Shown here: piece by piece, positions 52,945 through 59,748 of the stretch
Layout of the letters: each line of letters opens with the position of its first letter
Numbering within the stretch: position 1 is the first letter of the stretch
Source of the DNA: Lachnospiraceae bacterium
GTDB taxonomy: Bacteria > Bacillota > Clostridia > Lachnospirales > Lachnospiraceae
DNA length: 59,748 bases
Assembly: GCA_017441265.1 (NCBI GenBank)
Contig: JAFRYE010000060.1
Coordinates: 1 to 59,748, forward strand
Direction of reading: 5' to 3'
The notes under the pieces: model-generated
Told to the model about the DNA's origin: nothing
Databases searched by the model: none
What the model saw: only the letters and a program-made list of their open reading frames with translations
Made by a program: the position numbers and the translations under genes

Positions 52945-54132
52945 TTAACTCTCCGCGATCTCACGGATCACCGTCCCGGCAAGCTCATTGTCCACGCCGA
53001 ACTTCGCCGCGATGGTCTTTCCGATGTCCGAAAATCCTATGCGTGTTCCGGCATTCACGCCGCCGCGCATGCCCGGTCCCCAGGCAACCAGCGGAATGTA
53101 TTCCCGCGAATGGTCCGTCGAAGCCGTGGCAGGATCGCAGCCGTGATCCGCCGTGATCATCAGCCAGTCATCCTCACGAAGTCCCGCCATCAGTTCCGGA
53201 AGCTTCGTGTCGAAATACGTCAATGCCTTCGCGTATCCGTCAACATCGTTGCGGTGACCGTATTTCATATCAAAATCCACGAGGTTGGTAAAACACAGTC
53301 CCGTGAAGTCTTCGCTCATCTGTTTCAGTGTAACATCAATGCCCTCTTCATTGCAAGAAGTTCTTTGAAAACTTCCGATCCCGCGGCCCGCGAAAATGTC
53401 CACGATCTTGCCGACGGAACGAACCTCGACTCCCGCGCGGCTCAGCACGTCCAACAGCGTGTCGCCCGTGGGTTCCAGCGAAAAATCATGCCGCAGCGCC
53501 GTTCTCGTATACGGCCATTCTCCCGTGAACGGCCGGGCGATCACACGCCCGACTCCGTACGCTCCGGTGCACAGCTTTCTCGCGATTTCACAGTACTCAT
53601 ACAACTGCTCGGTCGGGATCAGCGCGTCGTGCGCCGCAATCTGCAGAACGCTGTCCGCCGACGTGTACACGATGAGAGCTCCGGTCTCCAACTGCTCCTT
53701 GCCGTAATCGCGGATCACGTCCGTGCCGGAGTACGGCTTGTTGCACAAAATCCCGCGCCCCGTCGCCTTCGAAAGCGCGTTGATCAGACGCTTCGGAAAG
53801 CCTTTCGGAAATGTCGGGAACGGTTTCTGAAGCGGAAGACCCGCGATCTCCCAGTGGCCGGTCGTCGTGTCCTTGCCTTTGGAAACCTCCGCAAGCCGGC
53901 ATACGACGCCGTCGAAGGAATCCGTGCTCACTGCGCCCTCACCGCTTCCGCACACGACTCCGCGCACGCCGTTGATGTGGAACAGTCCCAGGCGCTCCGC
54001 GTTCGGCATCGAAAAATAAGGCGATCTCGCGGCGCTTCGCAGCGTAAAGCTGCCTTCGTCACCGAAATCCGCAGCGTCAGGCATCTCACCGACACCGCAA
54101 CTGTCCAAAACGATCAAAAACACTCTGGCCAT
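52945..54132 (-). CDS. deoB: Phosphopentomutase
   Basis: The ATG at 54132 follows AAAGGAGATACGGT and gives 395 residues. It moves phosphate between C1 and C5 of ribose or deoxyribose, feeding nucleoside sugars into central metabolism. Alkaline-phosphatase-superfamily metal sites are seen in VFLIVLDSCGVGEMPDAADF, STDSFDGV, LVDFDMKYGHRNDVDGY and MITADHGCDPAT followed by DHSREY. Length is normal. It sits between two membrane-protein genes and not in a deo operon. Confidence 0.96.
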   Translation of the reverse strand: MARVFLIVLDSCGVGEMPDAADFGDEGSFTLRSAARSPYFSMPNAERLGLFHINGVRGVVCGSGEGAVSTDSFDGVVCRLAEVSKGKDTTTGHWEIAGLPLQKPFPTFPKGFPKRLINALSKATGRGILCNKPYSGTDVIRDYGKEQLETGALIVYTSADSVLQIAAHDALIPTEQLYEYCEIARKLCTGAYGVGRVIARPFTGEWPYTRTALRHDFSLEPTGDTLLDVLSRAGVEVRSVGKIVDIFAGRGIGSFQRTSCNEEGIDVTLKQMSEDFTGLCFTNLVDFDMKYGHRNDVDGYAKALTYFDTKLPELMAGLREDDWLMITADHGCDPATASTDHSREYIPLVAWGPGMRGGVNAGTRIGFSDIGKTIAAKFGVDNELAGTVIREIAES

Positions 54133-54155
54133 ACCGTATCTCCTTTCCCGCGCAC

Positions 54156-56720
54156 TCAATCCACATAACTGTAATAAACCGCTGTCTTGGCGATGGTAGC
54201 CTTCGCCTCGCTCAACATCATTGTATATTTCTTTCCCTTGGTCGGCGAGATGACCGTCAGCCGGTCAGGTTCATACCCGACGATCATCACCCACGAATCC
54301 TTATAGCGCGCCGCCACCGGGCGTCCTTCCGCCACGAACTGCAGCGCCTCCGCAAGCGTCACACCCGAGATGTCCACGGCGCTGCCGGGAATGTGCTCGG
54401 ACAGCCACGTAAAGAACGGCTTGCGGTTCAGATCAAAGGTCGCGGCGTCCGCCGTCGAGCCTTTGTACGTCAAAAACATCTGCAGGATTGCCTGCATCTC
54501 CGTGCGGCCTTCCTCTTCCGCATAGACCGCCGTGATATTCTTTACCTTCGCGGATTCGGGCTTGGTGCCTCGCTTCCACAGAGAGACGCCCTTCTCATCG
54601 TAGACCGCTCCCACCGAATCGTCCGCAAGGCGGATGCATTCGCCCAAGTTTCCGCTGACCGCGATGATCCGTCCGTAGGACGCGACATAGTATCTCGGCT
54701 CGATCCACGTTCCGACGCGCACCGACGTGTTTCCGGTGAGCACCGTAAACACGGTAGACTCCTTCCTCGGGATCGCCTCCAGCTTAAATCCCGACGGCAG
54801 ATTGAGGTAGTACTCTCTCTTCATCAGGTTGGTCGAGCGCCCTGTCACCGTAATCTTCGGCGTCGCGGCGCGGGAACTCTTGAGAATGTTGTATTTTCCG
54901 GAGGATTCATAGAGCGGCCGGTACGTCTCTGAGCCGTCCTCCTGCAGCACCGTCGCCTCGCCCGTCTTTTTGCACAGTTCGATGTTGATGGCGTTGTCGA
55001 CGACCTCCGCCGACGAAAAAAACTCATTTGACCGGTAATAATCCTTGACGTTCTCGCCCTCGAGGGTCTGGATAGTGATCTTGTACATCGGCACGTGATC
55101 TTCTCCCGTGTCCCGGAACGTCACGTCCGCCGCATGCGCAATGCCGAAAACCAGATCCCCGTCGATTGCTCCGAGCAGCCGGATGCGCTCGGAATCCGCA
55201 ACCGAAACTTCCCTCGGCGTCCGGTTCTCGAGATCGTAATACTCGATCGTCGTATTGGCCGCGTCCGAGTATTCCTTCTGGTACACCAGGAGTCCCTCGT
55301 TCTCATAGAGCACGCAGTTCTCCGGCAAATGCTCCACGACCACGGTAAAATCATGCACCAGCGTTCGGTACAGATACAGCGTGTCGTACAGCGAAAAATA
55401 AAACTCGTCATAGTCATTCATGTAGCACAGCCGCCCGAACTCCTCCTTGAGGACTTCGTACGACACCGTAACCGGCACGAACATCATCTCTTCGATCCGG
55501 CCTGCATCCGCAAAATAACGGTAGTACAGCAGGCCTACGCGCCCCTCGTACTGTCCGCGCGAAATGTAGCCGTAGAACACGAAATCCGCATTGCCGTTGT
55601 CCTCGACGGCGATCAGCTGAAAGCCGTGCCGACGGTTGGTATAGCGCAGGTCGTCGGCATCGTCCTTCTCGAAGGTAAACACCTTCACCATGAGGTTGTG
55701 GGTCATATCGTATTCCCACAGATTCCCGTCATACTCGAACAGCAGGTACTTGCCGTTCGCGCTGAGCCGGTTTTTCACGTTCGTGTCCGGCGTCAATCCG
55801 AGTTTCACCTGATTCCGGTTGATGCTCACGATCGTCCCGTCAAACTCCGACTGCATCGTGCGGTCATAGTTGAACAGAACACTGTTTTTCACGTGGCTGC
55901 GGAATCGGAATTCCTCGTGGCAGGAGTACGTCTCCTCCGCCTCGTTCGTGAATATCTGAAGGCGCGAGTCCAGCGTCGCGCTCACATACGTTTGGTTGTA
56001 TTCCGTGATCGTCGGGATGCTGACGGACAGCTGTTTCGGCGCCATCGTTCCGTACCCGACAGTCTCGATATTGTCGTTGATCGTCACATGTGAAAAATCG
56101 GCGCCCGACGACGAATCCAGCGTATCGAGGTATTTTTCCATGCCGGCCTTGCGGTCGTCGTCGAGCAGGGAATCATGAAAATCACGGATGAAATCCATGT
56201 CTCTCTGCAGATTTCCATATGAGACTCGCACGAGCCGCGTATAGTAAAAAACATCGCGGCCGTCGTTCGTCGTGAGTATCAACTGGCATATATACTCCGT
56301 GTCGTCGGCGTAATTCCCGTTGAGCACGACATTGATCGACAGTCTTCCGTTCTCCAGTCTTCTCAGCGCCTTAACTTCTTTGGTTTCCAAAAGCGTCTCC
56401 GTCTCGACCTCGTAGACCTTGCAGACCAGACGGCGCACGACGCTCTCATTTTCATCGATCAAAACATCAAAATCCAGATTTTTACCGACCGGCGTCAGAC
56501 TCTCGTGCAGCAGCTGCGCCTGCGGTTCAAACGTGTATCCCAGCGTCGGATTGATCTCGACGCCGCCGATGGAAAAGCTGACTACCGGCAACGTTGCCTT
56601 GGAGGCGGTCACCGTCTTCAGTTCATTGCTGTATGTATGCATCGGGACTCTGGTGTAGAACAGGGTGAGCGCCACAACAAAAATCCCGAGCAAGATCAAA
56701 ATGCGATTGCGAAGTTTCAT
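54156..56720 (-). CDS. Large membrane-anchored protein with a C39-like C-terminal domain
   Basis: This 854-residue protein has an N-terminal transmembrane anchor (ILILLGIFVVALTLFYT). A long external region looks like a beta-propeller or repeats (LSANGKYLLFEYDGNLWEYD; VLYENEGLLVYQKEYSDAAN). The last 110 residues (QMFLTYKGSTADAATFDLNR; GRPVAARYKDSWVMIVGYEP; VISPTKGKKYTM) resemble a peptidase C39-like papain fold, but the expected catalytic Cys is not seen. An inactive, substrate-binding version is likely. The deoB gene follows directly. The promoter at 56792-56820 contains a CATTTTCCG copy in its spacer. Confidence 0.7.
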   Translation of the reverse strand: MKLRNRILILLGIFVVALTLFYTRVPMHTYSNELKTVTASKATLPVVSFSIGGVEINPTLGYTFEPQAQLLHESLTPVGKNLDFDVLIDENESVVRRLVCKVYEVETETLLETKEVKALRRLENGRLSINVVLNGNYADDTEYICQLILTTNDGRDVFYYTRLVRVSYGNLQRDMDFIRDFHDSLLDDDRKAGMEKYLDTLDSSSGADFSHVTINDNIETVGYGTMAPKQLSVSIPTITEYNQTYVSATLDSRLQIFTNEAEETYSCHEEFRFRSHVKNSVLFNYDRTMQSEFDGTIVSINRNQVKLGLTPDTNVKNRLSANGKYLLFEYDGNLWEYDMTHNLMVKVFTFEKDDADDLRYTNRRHGFQLIAVEDNGNADFVFYGYISRGQYEGRVGLLYYRYFADAGRIEEMMFVPVTVSYEVLKEEFGRLCYMNDYDEFYFSLYDTLYLYRTLVHDFTVVVEHLPENCVLYENEGLLVYQKEYSDAANTTIEYYDLENRTPREVSVADSERIRLLGAIDGDLVFGIAHAADVTFRDTGEDHVPMYKITIQTLEGENVKDYYRSNEFFSSAEVVDNAINIELCKKTGEATVLQEDGSETYRPLYESSGKYNILKSSRAATPKITVTGRSTNLMKREYYLNLPSGFKLEAIPRKESTVFTVLTGNTSVRVGTWIEPRYYVASYGRIIAVSGNLGECIRLADDSVGAVYDEKGVSLWKRGTKPESAKVKNITAVYAEEEGRTEMQAILQMFLTYKGSTADAATFDLNRKPFFTWLSEHIPGSAVDISGVTLAEALQFVAEGRPVAARYKDSWVMIVGYEPDRLTVISPTKGKKYTMMLSEAKATIAKTAVYYSYVD

Positions 56721-56791
56721 CTCTCACTCCGATACCCGAATTGCCCGCACATAACATGCGGGAGCTTTTTGCGAATATTACCACAGTTTGT

Positions 56792-56820
56792 ATTGTACCG
56801 CATTTTCCGAGTGTGCGCAA
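56792..56820 (-). promoter_or_regulatory. Promoter of the C39-like protein gene
   Basis: On the minus strand TTGCGC (56815-56820) and TACAAT (56792-56797) are separated by 17 bases. The spacer contains CGGAAAATG on that strand, a copy of the dispersed motif. Confidence 0.5.
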
Positions 56821-56834
56821 GCATAACGCGCTTC

Positions 56835-56863
56835 TTGTTTCGCCCCGCGTTTCATGCTATACT
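56835..56863 (+). promoter_or_regulatory. Promoter of the LRR/InlB-repeat protein gene
   Basis: TTGTTT (56835-56840) and an extended -10 TGCTATACT (TATACT at 56858-56863) are separated by 17 bases, about 53 bases upstream of the ATG. It is divergent from the promoter at 56792. Confidence 0.6.
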
Positions 56864-56916
56864 TGATCTGATACCGTTAGTATTCAGTGCGCGTTCCACA
56901 TCAAAGGAGGCAACGG

Positions 56917-59091
56917 ATGAAACTACGAAAAAACACTGTTTTTGCGGCTGTCACTGTACTTTTGTTTGTTTTCTTTGCCGCATTTTCGGCGCAGACGGCA
57001 TCGGCCGCAGCCGACATTGAGATCAACGAGACGAATTTTCCGGATCCGCAGTTTCGAACTTATGTCCGGGGTTTTGACCTGGACAAGAACGGTTTCCTGA
57101 GCTCGTCGGAGCGTTCTGCCGTGACGGAGATCAGCATCGACGAAGACACCGTGGCGTACGTTGAAGACGTATGGAGCCTTAAGGGAATCGAATTCTTCAT
57201 GTCACTCAAGATCCTGAACTGCTCCTACACCAGGATTGAGACGCTCGATCTGCACGCGAACACCAAGCTCGAGGAGCTGTACTGCGGAAACACATACATC
57301 GAAACACTCGACTTAAGCGCCAACACAAAGCTGCGTGAGCTGGTCTGTTTTACGACGGATGTCCGCAGTCTTGACCTCTCCCGCCAGACCGAGCTTCTCT
57401 CCTTAACCTGCTACAATTGTCCGCTGCTGACTTCCCTGAACCTCAACGCGAACACAAAACTCGATTATCTGGATTGCGGTTACTGTTCCCTCACCTCTCT
57501 CGACGTAACGAAGAACACGGACCTGACTTCGCTCGGTTGTGCATTCAACCCCCTCACTTCGCTGAACCTGTATTACAACACAGAACTTGTCGATTTAGGA
57601 TGCTACGGTTGCAACTTGTCCACACTCAATCTCAGCCGCTGTACCAAACTGGAATCCCTTGACTGCAGCCGAAACCCGCTGACGCAATTGGATCTGCGTT
57701 CGCAACCCGATTTGACGGTGCTTCGGTGCGAGTTCACCTGCATCACGGAAAATGACCTGCTTCTGGCCTCCGCCGTCAAAAGCCAAAAGGACGCCTGCAC
57801 CCGCAGACTCTGTACCGTTTCCAAGTACGGTGATGAATTCTATGACGTCTGGGTTGACGGCATAGTTACCAATGTCGCGGAATTCGCTTCCGGCGACTTC
57901 CTAATCACCGTCGACGCCGCAGTCGCCTCCGGCGGCAATGCCCACGTCTATTTCTGTCTTAACACCGGTGACGAAGGCGCTCCGGATACGATCACGGCAA
58001 AACTCGGTTCGACGGTTACCATTCCGAGTTCATCGGTAAGCAGCTATACCGCATACTTTATGGGCTGGTCCCATTCCCCGACGACAACAACCGCAACCTA
58101 TAAAACCGGAGACACGCTGACGCTCACAAAAGACGTCGTCCTGTTCGCGGTCTGGAAACCGAAACGCCTCAGCGTGACATTTGACTTAAACGGCGGCACA
58201 AGCGGAGCTCCCGCCAAGATTACCGGCAAACTCTGCACGGAACGGTTTGTCATTCCGAAGTCCTCCCCCGTACGGGAAGGCTACTATTTCCTCGGTTGGG
58301 CGATCTCCGATGAAGCGACGCAACCGGATTATGTAAGCGGTGACTGGGATTATTGCTACTGTGATTACATTCTGTATGCAGTCTGGTCTCCCCGCAAGAA
58401 CAAGATCTCTTTCAATGCAAACGGCGGTGCGGGGATGCTTCCAAAACCCATCGTCACATATACGGCCATTGACGAGACCATCCCTTCCGCCTCCCTGACG
58501 AGAAGCGGTTACTGGTTCCTCGGCTGGTCGACCGACAAAAATGCCGCGAAGGCGACCTACAAGAGCGGCAGCGTGATCACCGTCACCAAGGACACCGTCC
58601 TGTACGCCGTCTGGAAGAGCGACAGCACCGCCAAATGCCGCCTCTCCTACGACCGCAACGGCGGAGGCGGCAATGCGCCGACAGCTGTCGAGGTGAACTC
58701 CGGCACGAAAGTAACGATTCCCAAAGCCTCTGTCAGCCGCACAGGCCACTACTTCCTCGGCTGGGCGACCACACGCTCCGCAACGAGCCCGCAGTACAAG
58801 AGCGGCGACGTCCTGACAGTCACAAAGACTACGGTTCTGTACGCCGTCTGGAAGAAACAGACTGTTACTCTCTCCTTTGACCGCAACGGCGGAAGCGGCA
58901 ACGCCCCCGCCAAAATCACCACGACCTACGGCTCAACCGTAACAGTCGCAAAATGCTCCGTCTCCCGGGATGGTTACTACTTCCTCGGCTGGTCGAAAAC
59001 CCAGGGCGCTACGACCGCAACCTACAAGAGCGGAAGCACGCTGACGCTTAACGGCAGCGTTCGTCTGTACGCAGTCTGGAAGAAAAAGTAA
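56917..59091 (+). CDS. Secreted leucine-rich-repeat protein with five InlB B-repeats
   Basis: The ATG at 56917 follows AAAGGAGG and gives 724 residues. A signal peptide (FAAVTVLLFVFFAAFSAQTA) is followed by a calcium-loop-like FDLDKNGFLSSSE (about 53-65). A leucine-rich region of about ten short repeats (LDLSANTKLRELVC, TSLNLNANTKLDYLDC) comes next. The rest is five Listeria-Bacteroides (InlB B-type) repeats of about 75 residues, each ending YFLGW...LYAVW or a variant. There is no LPXTG or transmembrane tail, so it is probably released or held by non-covalent contact. Such proteins act in adhesion to host or plant surfaces. Confidence 0.88.
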   Translation: MKLRKNTVFAAVTVLLFVFFAAFSAQTASAAADIEINETNFPDPQFRTYVRGFDLDKNGFLSSSERSAVTEISIDEDTVAYVEDVWSLKGIEFFMSLKILNCSYTRIETLDLHANTKLEELYCGNTYIETLDLSANTKLRELVCFTTDVRSLDLSRQTELLSLTCYNCPLLTSLNLNANTKLDYLDCGYCSLTSLDVTKNTDLTSLGCAFNPLTSLNLYYNTELVDLGCYGCNLSTLNLSRCTKLESLDCSRNPLTQLDLRSQPDLTVLRCEFTCITENDLLLASAVKSQKDACTRRLCTVSKYGDEFYDVWVDGIVTNVAEFASGDFLITVDAAVASGGNAHVYFCLNTGDEGAPDTITAKLGSTVTIPSSSVSSYTAYFMGWSHSPTTTTATYKTGDTLTLTKDVVLFAVWKPKRLSVTFDLNGGTSGAPAKITGKLCTERFVIPKSSPVREGYYFLGWAISDEATQPDYVSGDWDYCYCDYILYAVWSPRKNKISFNANGGAGMLPKPIVTYTAIDETIPSASLTRSGYWFLGWSTDKNAAKATYKSGSVITVTKDTVLYAVWKSDSTAKCRLSYDRNGGGGNAPTAVEVNSGTKVTIPKASVSRTGHYFLGWATTRSATSPQYKSGDVLTVTKTTVLYAVWKKQTVTLSFDRNGGSGNAPAKITTTYGSTVTVAKCSVSRDGYYFLGWSKTQGATTATYKSGSTLTLNGSVRLYAVWKKK

Positions 59092-59162
59092 CGACTACGG
59101 GGTCATTTTCCGACCCCCGTCGAAACCATATCATTTTCATCACACGAAAGGAGTATCCGAAC

Positions 59163-59576
59163 ATGGATAACTGCATTTTCTGCAAGATCGCGAACGGCAT
59201 CATCCCGTCCGCAACCGTTTACGAGGACGATGATTTCCGCGCCATTCTCGACATTGCCCCGGCTCACAAGGGGCACATCATCGTGCTTCCGAAGTCGCAC
59301 ACCGACAATCTGTACTCCCTCGACGACGAGGTAGCCGCTAAAGCTCTTCCTCTTGTCAAGCGCCTCGCCAAAGCCCTCAAGGCTGCTACCGGCTGCGACG
59401 GCATCAACATCCTGCAAAACAACGAGCCTGCCGCAGGCCAGACCGTTTTCCACCTGCACATCCACATCGTTCCCCGCTACGAAGGCGACGGTATTCTTCC
59501 CGTATGGCCTCAGGGTTCGTATGCGGACGGCGAAGCCGCTGCACTTGCTGCAGAGATTGCTTCCAAACTTGACTGA
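59163..59576 (+). CDS. HIT-family nucleotide hydrolase
   Basis: The 137-residue protein has a zinc-type N-terminus CIFCKIANGIIPSA and the catalytic histidine triad HLHIHIVPR. HIT enzymes hydrolyse AMP-linked compounds such as adenosine phosphoramidate or dinucleotides. AAAGGAGTATCCGAAC precedes the ATG. Just past its stop, an AAAAAGGCTGCCGCAGC segment looks like the left part of a terminator, close to where an IS element begins. Confidence 0.95.
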   Translation: MDNCIFCKIANGIIPSATVYEDDDFRAILDIAPAHKGHIIVLPKSHTDNLYSLDDEVAAKALPLVKRLAKALKAATGCDGINILQNNEPAAGQTVFHLHIHIVPRYEGDGILPVWPQGSYADGEAAALAAEIASKLD

Positions 59577-59612
59577 TCGTTCTTTACCGAAAAAGGCTGC
59601 CGCAGCGTGATA

Positions 59613-59748
59613 TGTACCCAGAATCCTGGACACATTATCTATGATCAACCGAAACACATGGATGCTTCCCTGTATCTTGCAGGGGGCATCCATTTTGTTT
59701 TCGCCTGGATCCGCTCGTTGTTGTAGTAATCTATGTATTCTTTCAGGG
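59613..59748 (-). mobile_element. IS3-family element, 3' end (cut by the window edge)
   Basis: The last 100 bases encode the end of an IS3-type transposase. Next to it, on the minus strand, TGTCCAGGATTCTGGGTACA (about 59613-59632) looks like the terminal repeat of the element. Its exact outer end is not certain. Only one end lies inside the window. Confidence 0.65.
59645..59748 (-). CDS. IS3-family transposase, C-terminal part (runs off the window)
   Basis: The minus frame entering at the right edge reads LKEYIDYYNNERIQAKTKWM, then PPARYREASMCFG and TGA at 59645. The pattern IDYYNNxRIQxKxxxxxPxxYR is the standard end of the DDE integrase domain of IS3/IS150 OrfB. An inverted repeat (ATGGATGC...GCATCCAT, 59658-59696 region) overlaps the last codons and is followed by TTTTGTTTT on the plus strand, so it may block transcription entering the element. 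Confidence 0.8.
   Translation of the reverse strand, partial: LKEYIDYYNNERIQAKTKWMPPARYREASMCFG

Larger units (their letters stand above)
10008..59112. repeat. Dispersed 9-mer CATTTTCCG, 19 copies
   Basis: Exact copies on the plus strand start at 10008, 19414, 19840, 21178, 21938, 27206, 29330, 30356, 31693, 46366, 56801 and 59104. Complement copies (CGGAAAATG) start at 14045, 19379, 27185, 31545, 48681, 49413 and 57746. Eight lie between genes. Two follow a TGA stop as TGATCATTTTCCGA. None was found in 1-10000. Counts are by eye. Confidence 0.8.

Noticed and set aside
1-59748. CRISPR array
   Set aside because: No regularly spaced direct repeats and no cas genes were seen. The dispersed 9-mer is irregularly spaced and too short.

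Overview
The window looks like a chromosomal segment of an anaerobic Gram-positive Clostridia bacterium, most likely Lachnospiraceae. The reasons are a pyruvate phosphate dikinase, a large oligopeptide ABC transporter, a stand-alone AICAR transformylase paired with a PurO-type IMP cyclohydrolase, many Gram-positive lipoproteins and strong GGAGG-type ribosome sites. From about 11 kb to the end the DNA is GC-rich (by eye about 55 percent). The first 9.5 kb is clearly AT-richer and carries different gene types.

Layout. (1) 1-9436: an accessory island read entirely on the minus strand. In transcription order it holds a secreted YeeR-like protein, a small protein, a membrane-anchored EbhA-like protein, a double zinc-ribbon protein, a DUF3883 putative nuclease, a DUF262/DUF1524 GmrSD-like protein, a SAM methyltransferase, a frameshifted HNH nuclease and the start of a nucleotidyl-cyclase-like protein that runs off the left edge. 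It resembles a defence or conflict island. (2) 9.5-11.3 kb: a zone of gene remnants. It contains a MobP3-type relaxase missing its catalytic histidine region, an iron-sulfur flavoprotein gene with an in-frame TGA, and the last 40 codons of an aldo/keto reductase. (3) 11.3-33 kb: core metabolism and regulation. This part has a BACON-repeat secreted protein, ppdK, an esterase, two EamA transporters, an APH-type kinase, an ECF sigma factor with a membrane partner, a DUF4143 ATPase, purL, a MraY-like transferase, a LysR regulator, MoxR and a PrsA-like lipoprotein. (4) 33-42 kb: an opp operon (oppA-B-C-D-F plus DUF3899) in which four of the five transporter proteins carry large insertions. (5) 42-48 kb: a two-component system, a UBA-like/DUF4342 protein, a DUF45 metalloprotease-like protein and the AICAR transformylase/PurO pair for the last two steps of IMP synthesis. 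(6) 48-59.7 kb: an orphan large OppA, two tRNA-Leu genes (anticodons AAG and CAG), deoB, membrane-anchored proteins of unknown role, an LRR/InlB-repeat surface protein, a HIT hydrolase, and the 3' end of an IS3-family element at the right edge.

Purine genes recur (purL, AICAR transformylase, purO, deoB), but they sit in separate transcription units.

Two signals stand out. The 9-mer CATTTTCCG or its complement occurs 19 times between 10 and 59.2 kb (less than one expected by chance), often next to stop codons, and I found none in the AT-rich island. The opp transporter has large insertions in its substrate-binding protein, one permease and both ATPases. All calls come from reading the sequence; no database search was run.
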